The notes under the pieces were generated by a model. The model was not told where the DNA came from and did not search any database. It was given only the letters and a program-made list of their open reading frames with translations. 64,000 nt of DNA, taken from DIGJ01 sp041739345 (GTDB lineage: Bacteria; Bacillota; Clostridia; Lachnospirales; Lachnospiraceae). A program made the translations under genes and the position numbers. Positions 60,594-64,000 of this stretch are shown here, piece after piece. Within the stretch, counting starts at the first letter, position 1, and each line of letters starts with the position of its first letter. The stretch spans positions 248,001-312,000 of the forward strand of contig JBGSNZ010000009.1 in the NCBI GenBank assembly GCA_041739345.1. The letters run 5' to 3'.

Positions 60594-61292
60594 ATGCAAT
60601 ACATATTAATCGCAGATGATAATGAGGATATCACAGATATCCTTTCCACCTATGCCGAAAAAGAGGGCCTAACACCAGTTGTCGCCTATGATGGCGAAGA
60701 AGCTTTTCGCCTTTTTCTAAAACACAAACCGGTTGTTGTTCTATTGGACGTTATGATGCCAAAGGAAGACGGTTACGAGGTATGTCGTAAAATCAGAAGT
60801 TCTTCAAACGTTCCTATCATATTGATTACTGCACGAGGAGAAGACTTTGAACGTATCATGGGACTTGATATTGGTGCTGATGATTATATCGTAAAACCAT
60901 TCAGTCCGAGTGAAGTTATGGCTCGCGTTCGTGCAATACTACGCCGTATGACACCAACTCAGACGACTGCAACTTCTGGTAATACCATGTCAGTTGGCAA
61001 TCTCTTTATTAATTTAGATGAGTATTCCCTCTCAATTGGAGGTAACAAGGTTACCCTGACAAAAAAAGAAATCGAAACAATGTGGACGTTAGCTTGCAAT
61101 CCCAATAAAGTCTTTACACGTGATAATTTGTTGGATAGTCTGTGGGGATTCGACTACTTTGGTGACAGTCGAACCGTTGACTCACATATCAAACGACTTC
61201 GTGCAAAATTGGATAAACTAGATCATCCTGAATGGGCAATAAAAACAATCTGGGGCGTTGGATATAAATTTGATACAGAAGGAGTAAAATGA
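60594..61292 (+). CDS. OmpR/PhoB family response regulator
   Basis: A 232-residue regulator. Receiver: IADDNEDI, phosphoacceptor VVLLDVMMPKEDGYE, Thr in IILITARGEDFE, Lys in DYIVKPFSP. The C-terminal winged helix includes VTLTKKEIETMWTLACNPNKVFTRDNLLDSLWG, DSHIKRLRAKLDKL and IWGVGYKFD. The ATG at 60594 follows TTGGAGGTTTCT. Stop and kinase start overlap (ATGA), so the pair is translationally coupled. Direct repeats upstream suggest autoregulation. Confidence 0.95.
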   Translation: MQYILIADDNEDITDILSTYAEKEGLTPVVAYDGEEAFRLFLKHKPVVVLLDVMMPKEDGYEVCRKIRSSSNVPIILITARGEDFERIMGLDIGADDYIVKPFSPSEVMARVRAILRRMTPTQTTATSGNTMSVGNLFINLDEYSLSIGGNKVTLTKKEIETMWTLACNPNKVFTRDNLLDSLWGFDYFGDSRTVDSHIKRLRAKLDKLDHPEWAIKTIWGVGYKFDTEGVK

Positions 61293-62773
61293 TAAAATTC
61301 TTTAAGAAACTTCGTTTCAGTCTGTTCTTACGAATTTATTTATACTTTGCAATTATTTTAGCAGTTTTCGCTATATTAATCGGCATTATATTTATTAATT
61401 TGTATACCGACAATATTACAAACTCCTATGAAGTAAAACTCGAAGATCAAGGGCAACAGCTCGCTAGCAATATCGCTACCTATATAAACAATAACGACGT
61501 TGCTAATTACTCCTCTTACATACTTTCATGGCAGGAAATACTTTTAATAGAAAATACAGATATCTGGATTGTTCCAAATCCAGCAAACCCGATGAGTAAT
61601 GATTTTGCAAACGTTGTAATGGATAACATTACGCTTACCAAAGATATGGAGACTGTTCTAAATAGTGCTTTTCATAACAAGATTAAGGTTATCAGTAGTT
61701 ACGATAACATGTATGGAAAAACCATGATGCGTTTAGCCACTCCAATTCGTGATATAAATGGAACTGTAGTTGGAGCTGTTCTTTTAAACACATTTGTTGA
61801 AAGCCAAAATGAAATGATACAAAACAGCCGTTATTTTATTCTTGTAAGTGCCGCACTTGCTTTTTTCATTGCTTTTATTATTGCTTATTTATTTGCTGCA
61901 CAACTTTCCCTACCGATTCTAATCATGCGCAATACTGCATTAAAACTTGCAGAAGGTGATTATAATCAAAAAACAGGAATCGAACGAAAAGACGAGCTGG
62001 GAGACCTAGCCACCACAATTGACATACTGTCCAATCGCCTTGCCGTCAATGCGGAAGCAAGAAAAGAAATGGAACAGATGCGTCTTGATTTTTTTGCGAA
62101 CGTATCCCACGAACTTCGTACCCCTATTACCGTCATGAGAGGCTATACTGAGACACTCAATGACGGAATTGTTACGAATCCAGATAAGATACAGCAGTAT
62201 TACGGTCGCATGCTAAAAGAATGTAAAAGCATGGAACGACTGGTTGGCGACCTACTCATTCTTTCTAAAATGCAAAATCCTCATTTTGAGATAGAAAAAG
62301 AACCAATCAACCTAATTCAGGTATTTGATGATATTATAAGAAGTACTTCTGTTATTGCTGCAAAAAAGGAAATTGTCTTTGATTTCAAGAAGAATACAGA
62401 CTGTATAATGATGCTTGGGGACTATGATCGTTTGCGCCAGCTTTTCATTATTATCATCGACAATGCCATAAAATTTTCTAATGAAGGCTCGACTATCCAC
62501 CTTGAACTTATTAGTTCAAATCCATTAACAATAATAATTCGTGATGAAGGTGTCGGAATATCAGAAGAAGAATTACCAAATATCTTTGATAAATTTTACA
62601 AATCAAAGCTTCGTCAAAATGCGACCGGATCCGGTCTTGGTTTAGTCATAGCGAAGCAAATCGTTTTAAAACATGATGGAACGTTTTTTGTTGAAAGCAA
62701 GCTTGGAGAGGGAACTGTTTTTACCTTCTATTTTGAAAAATACAACCATTTACTGTTGAATGCTGTCGAATAA
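61289..62773 (+). CDS. Sensor histidine kinase with HAMP domain
   Basis: A 494-residue kinase. First membrane helix about 12-36 (FLRIYLYFAIILAVFAILIG), extracellular domain about 37-180, second helix about 182-206, HAMP about 207-262 (LPILIMRNTALKLAEGDYNQ), phosphoacceptor DFFANVSHELRTPITVMRGY, N box IIIDNAIKFSNEG, G1 RDEGVGISEEELPNIFDKFYK, G2 GSGLGLVIAKQ. Typical Bacillus/Clostridium envelope-stress kinase architecture. The signal is unknown. Confidence 0.95.
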   Translation: MIKFFKKLRFSLFLRIYLYFAIILAVFAILIGIIFINLYTDNITNSYEVKLEDQGQQLASNIATYINNNDVANYSSYILSWQEILLIENTDIWIVPNPANPMSNDFANVVMDNITLTKDMETVLNSAFHNKIKVISSYDNMYGKTMMRLATPIRDINGTVVGAVLLNTFVESQNEMIQNSRYFILVSAALAFFIAFIIAYLFAAQLSLPILIMRNTALKLAEGDYNQKTGIERKDELGDLATTIDILSNRLAVNAEARKEMEQMRLDFFANVSHELRTPITVMRGYTETLNDGIVTNPDKIQQYYGRMLKECKSMERLVGDLLILSKMQNPHFEIEKEPINLIQVFDDIIRSTSVIAAKKEIVFDFKKNTDCIMMLGDYDRLRQLFIIIIDNAIKFSNEGSTIHLELISSNPLTIIIRDEGVGISEEELPNIFDKFYKSKLRQNATGSGLGLVIAKQIVLKHDGTFFVESKLGEGTVFTFYFEKYNHLLLNAVE

Positions 62774-62837
62774 CTACGAGAACATTTCCTTGCCTCTAAA
62801 CTGTGATAAAGGTATAATTGACACTATCGGGGAAGCA

Positions 62838-62927
62838 AGGTTGAAATTTTTCAACCGCAAGATTTGTGCCTGTAAAAGTCACAGACACAAACTTCCTGTG
62901 CGCAGAAAGCATGTGCAGAAATGGAGG
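62838..62927 (+). repeat. Hairpins plus TGCGCA-type leader box (copy 5)
   Basis: GGTTGAAATTTTTCAACC (62838-62856), then TTTGTGCCTGT...ACAGACACAAA (62863-62891), then TGTGCGCAGAAAGCATGTGC and AGAAATGGAGG (to 62927), six bases before the zinc-ribbon gene. The hairpin-box-ribosome site order matches the leader at 18270-18331. Confidence 0.6.
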
Positions 62928-62932
62928 TAAAA

Positions 62933-63109
62933 ATGTTAAAAGTTTATATATGTCCAAAATGCAAAGCGGTTCGTTATGTGTCAAAATATAAGACTCAATG
63001 TTATAAATGTAATGTAGAAATGGTGCTGGCTTCCATTCCCTACGAAGAATACATAATCCTTGATACATTCGGGCGCAATTCAATTATAGACAAGTCACTT
63101 ATTTCATAA
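62933..63109 (+). CDS. Small zinc-ribbon-like protein
   Basis: A 58-residue protein with two CxxC pairs: YICPKCKAVRYVSK and TQCYKCNVEMV, forming a likely C4 zinc ribbon in the first 35 residues. The tail (EEYIILDTFGRNSIIDKSL) is not recognised. The start ATG follows ATGGAGGTAAAA. It stands alone after the two-component operon and its stop overlaps that of the convergent partial gene by 6 bases. Function unknown; proteins of this size often bind RNA, DNA or other proteins. Confidence 0.75.
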   Translation: MLKVYICPKCKAVRYVSKYKTQCYKCNVEMVLASIPYEEYIILDTFGRNSIIDKSLIS

Positions 63110-64000
63110 GTAATATTTGGCTTCCTGTTTTTTTCGAAGTGATTTATACTGTTGTGCCTTATCATAATAGCTTTTCTTTCCATATTTATAATAAAAGCAC
63201 AAGTAGCAAAAGCTAGCATAGCTTAATGTTTGTAACAATCCGCGCCAATTTGCGGATTGGCTGCAATACACCGCGGAGTAATTCAAATCTAATTTCACCA
63301 CTTCTATGTCTTTTTCTTCATTATTATCGATTGCGCAAACTGCTGCATGCAATCGATATAAAACTGCAAACTCACAATAATTAATTTTTGGCACTTCAAA
63401 AATTCTTCCTTTTATTTTCAACGGAAGCATATCTTCAATATTCTTTAGCAATTCTTCTGCTTCATCTTCCCATTTTAGTGTCAATGTTTTTCTTCGGAGC
63501 GCACTTAGATAATCTTGTTGCAATTTATCCACAAGTTCAGCGAGTTTCACAATCTTACTATTCCTTATGTTATACCCATCTTCGGATAATTGAAATAATT
63601 CCTCTCCAAACAGCGGTCGTTCCATTTTTAGCAGTTTATCTTCCGATAAATTGTAACCGTATACTGGTATCAAGTCGCGCGAATAACGAAGCATAAGTGA
63701 CGTATACATATTTTTATATGCCTCTGGCATAAGCTCCAAACGTTTATAAATTTGAGGATCCATTTCATCAACCGCAACCCCTACCGCCTGGTTAATATAT
63801 AGTAGCATAATATCCTTATATTCTAGCGCTTGAATCAGAGTATCTCTAACTGCTTGTCTCCAATCTGCTATTACAAAATCTTGATTGTATAAAATACAGA
63901 AGGCTTCTTTTTCAACATTCTCCAATGACTGTTTTGTCTTATGCGCATATAAATCCCTGCAAAAATCATTTAGTTGTGACCGTATAATCGTAGAATCCTT
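63104..64000 (-). CDS. Unrecognised protein, 5' part outside the window
   Basis: The frame stays open from the stop at 63104 to the right edge (298 codons visible, beginning KDSTIIRSQLNDF), so the real start lies beyond base 64000; an internal TTG at 63925 is unlikely to be the start. The protein is soluble, rich in Leu, Glu, Lys and Tyr, mostly helical, with no signal peptide or membrane segment. Distinct stretches are VIADWRQAVRDTLIQALEY, RYSRDLIPVYGYNLSEDKLL and a Tyr/Cys-rich C-terminus (YASFCYLCFYYKYGKKSYYD). I do not recognise a domain. Confidence 0.75.
   Translation of the reverse strand, partial: KDSTIIRSQLNDFCRDLYAHKTKQSLENVEKEAFCILYNQDFVIADWRQAVRDTLIQALEYKDIMLLYINQAVGVAVDEMDPQIYKRLELMPEAYKNMYTSLMLRYSRDLIPVYGYNLSEDKLLKMERPLFGEELFQLSEDGYNIRNSKIVKLAELVDKLQQDYLSALRRKTLTLKWEDEAEELLKNIEDMLPLKIKGRIFEVPKINYCEFAVLYRLHAAVCAIDNNEEKDIEVVKLDLNYSAVYCSQSANWRGLLQTLSYASFCYLCFYYKYGKKSYYDKAQQYKSLRKKQEAKYYL

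Overview
The window is low-GC DNA from a member of the Firmicutes. Several features fit the Lachnospiraceae (clostridial cluster XIVa, Lachnoclostridium-like): the [FeFe]-hydrogenase maturase HydE, a thrS-infC-rpmI-rplT cluster behind a T-box leader, a small DUF4321 protein, two cytidylate-kinase-like proteins and several c-di-GMP proteins. The genus is inferred from gene content and was not tested by a search. The region looks chromosomal: I see no phage, plasmid or insertion-sequence genes, no rRNA and no CRISPR array. Most genes are on the minus strand.

Layout. 0-6.5 kb: the tail of an FtsX-type permease and its ATPase, a PAS/GGDEF/EAL protein, ispF, tRNA-Met, a lipid kinase and an unknown membrane protein. 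6.5-12.8 kb (minus): AI-2E-type permease, znuBCA zinc importer, a DUF368 polyprenyl-phosphate transporter candidate, hydE and a single-domain response regulator. 12.8-18.3 kb: hisC, a second aminotransferase, a DUF1015 protein, a TraX-like membrane protein and a cytidylate-kinase-like protein. 18.3-23.2 kb: a complete branched-chain amino-acid ABC importer (livKHMGF). 23.5-28.3 kb: a nucleoside salvage operon (udp-deoD-deoC-cdd-deoB) behind a Crp/Fnr regulator. 28.4-36.5 kb: ClpX-like ATPase, membrane HtrA protease, a sugar-phosphate transferase for exopolysaccharide, and a periplasmic-sensing GGDEF-EAL protein. 36.9-46 kb: a UvrD-type helicase, gltX, a lipoprotein, an Agr-like two-component pair, a second cytidylate-kinase-like gene and prfC. 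46-54.7 kb: TPR-GGDEF protein, DUF4321 protein, CPBP protease, XRE-TPR regulator, secreted subtilase with an adjacent two-component system, and a SnoaL-like protein. 55-59.5 kb: tRNA-Leu(AAG), tRNA-Asn and the T-box-controlled thrS/infC/rpmI/rplT region. 59.5-64 kb: a secreted Ig-like protein divergent from an OmpR-type two-component system, a zinc-ribbon mini-protein and a partial unknown gene.

The most unusual signal is not a protein. The intergenic regions carry very long, nearly perfect palindromes. Three of them (23.2, 30.0 and 33.6 kb) form one family: about 180 bp, identical 9-bp terminal inverted repeats, a conserved asymmetric centre, and variable arms that stay self-complementary even when their sequence is entirely different. 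Four more large palindromes of other sequence lie at 16.4, 36.7, 43.5 and 59.1 kb. A second recurring element is a short TGCGCA-containing box placed right at the Shine-Dalgarno site of five unrelated genes. Four of the five convergent gene pairs share or overlap their stop codons, leaving no room for a terminator between them.

Coordinates of short sites were counted by eye and may be off by a base or so.
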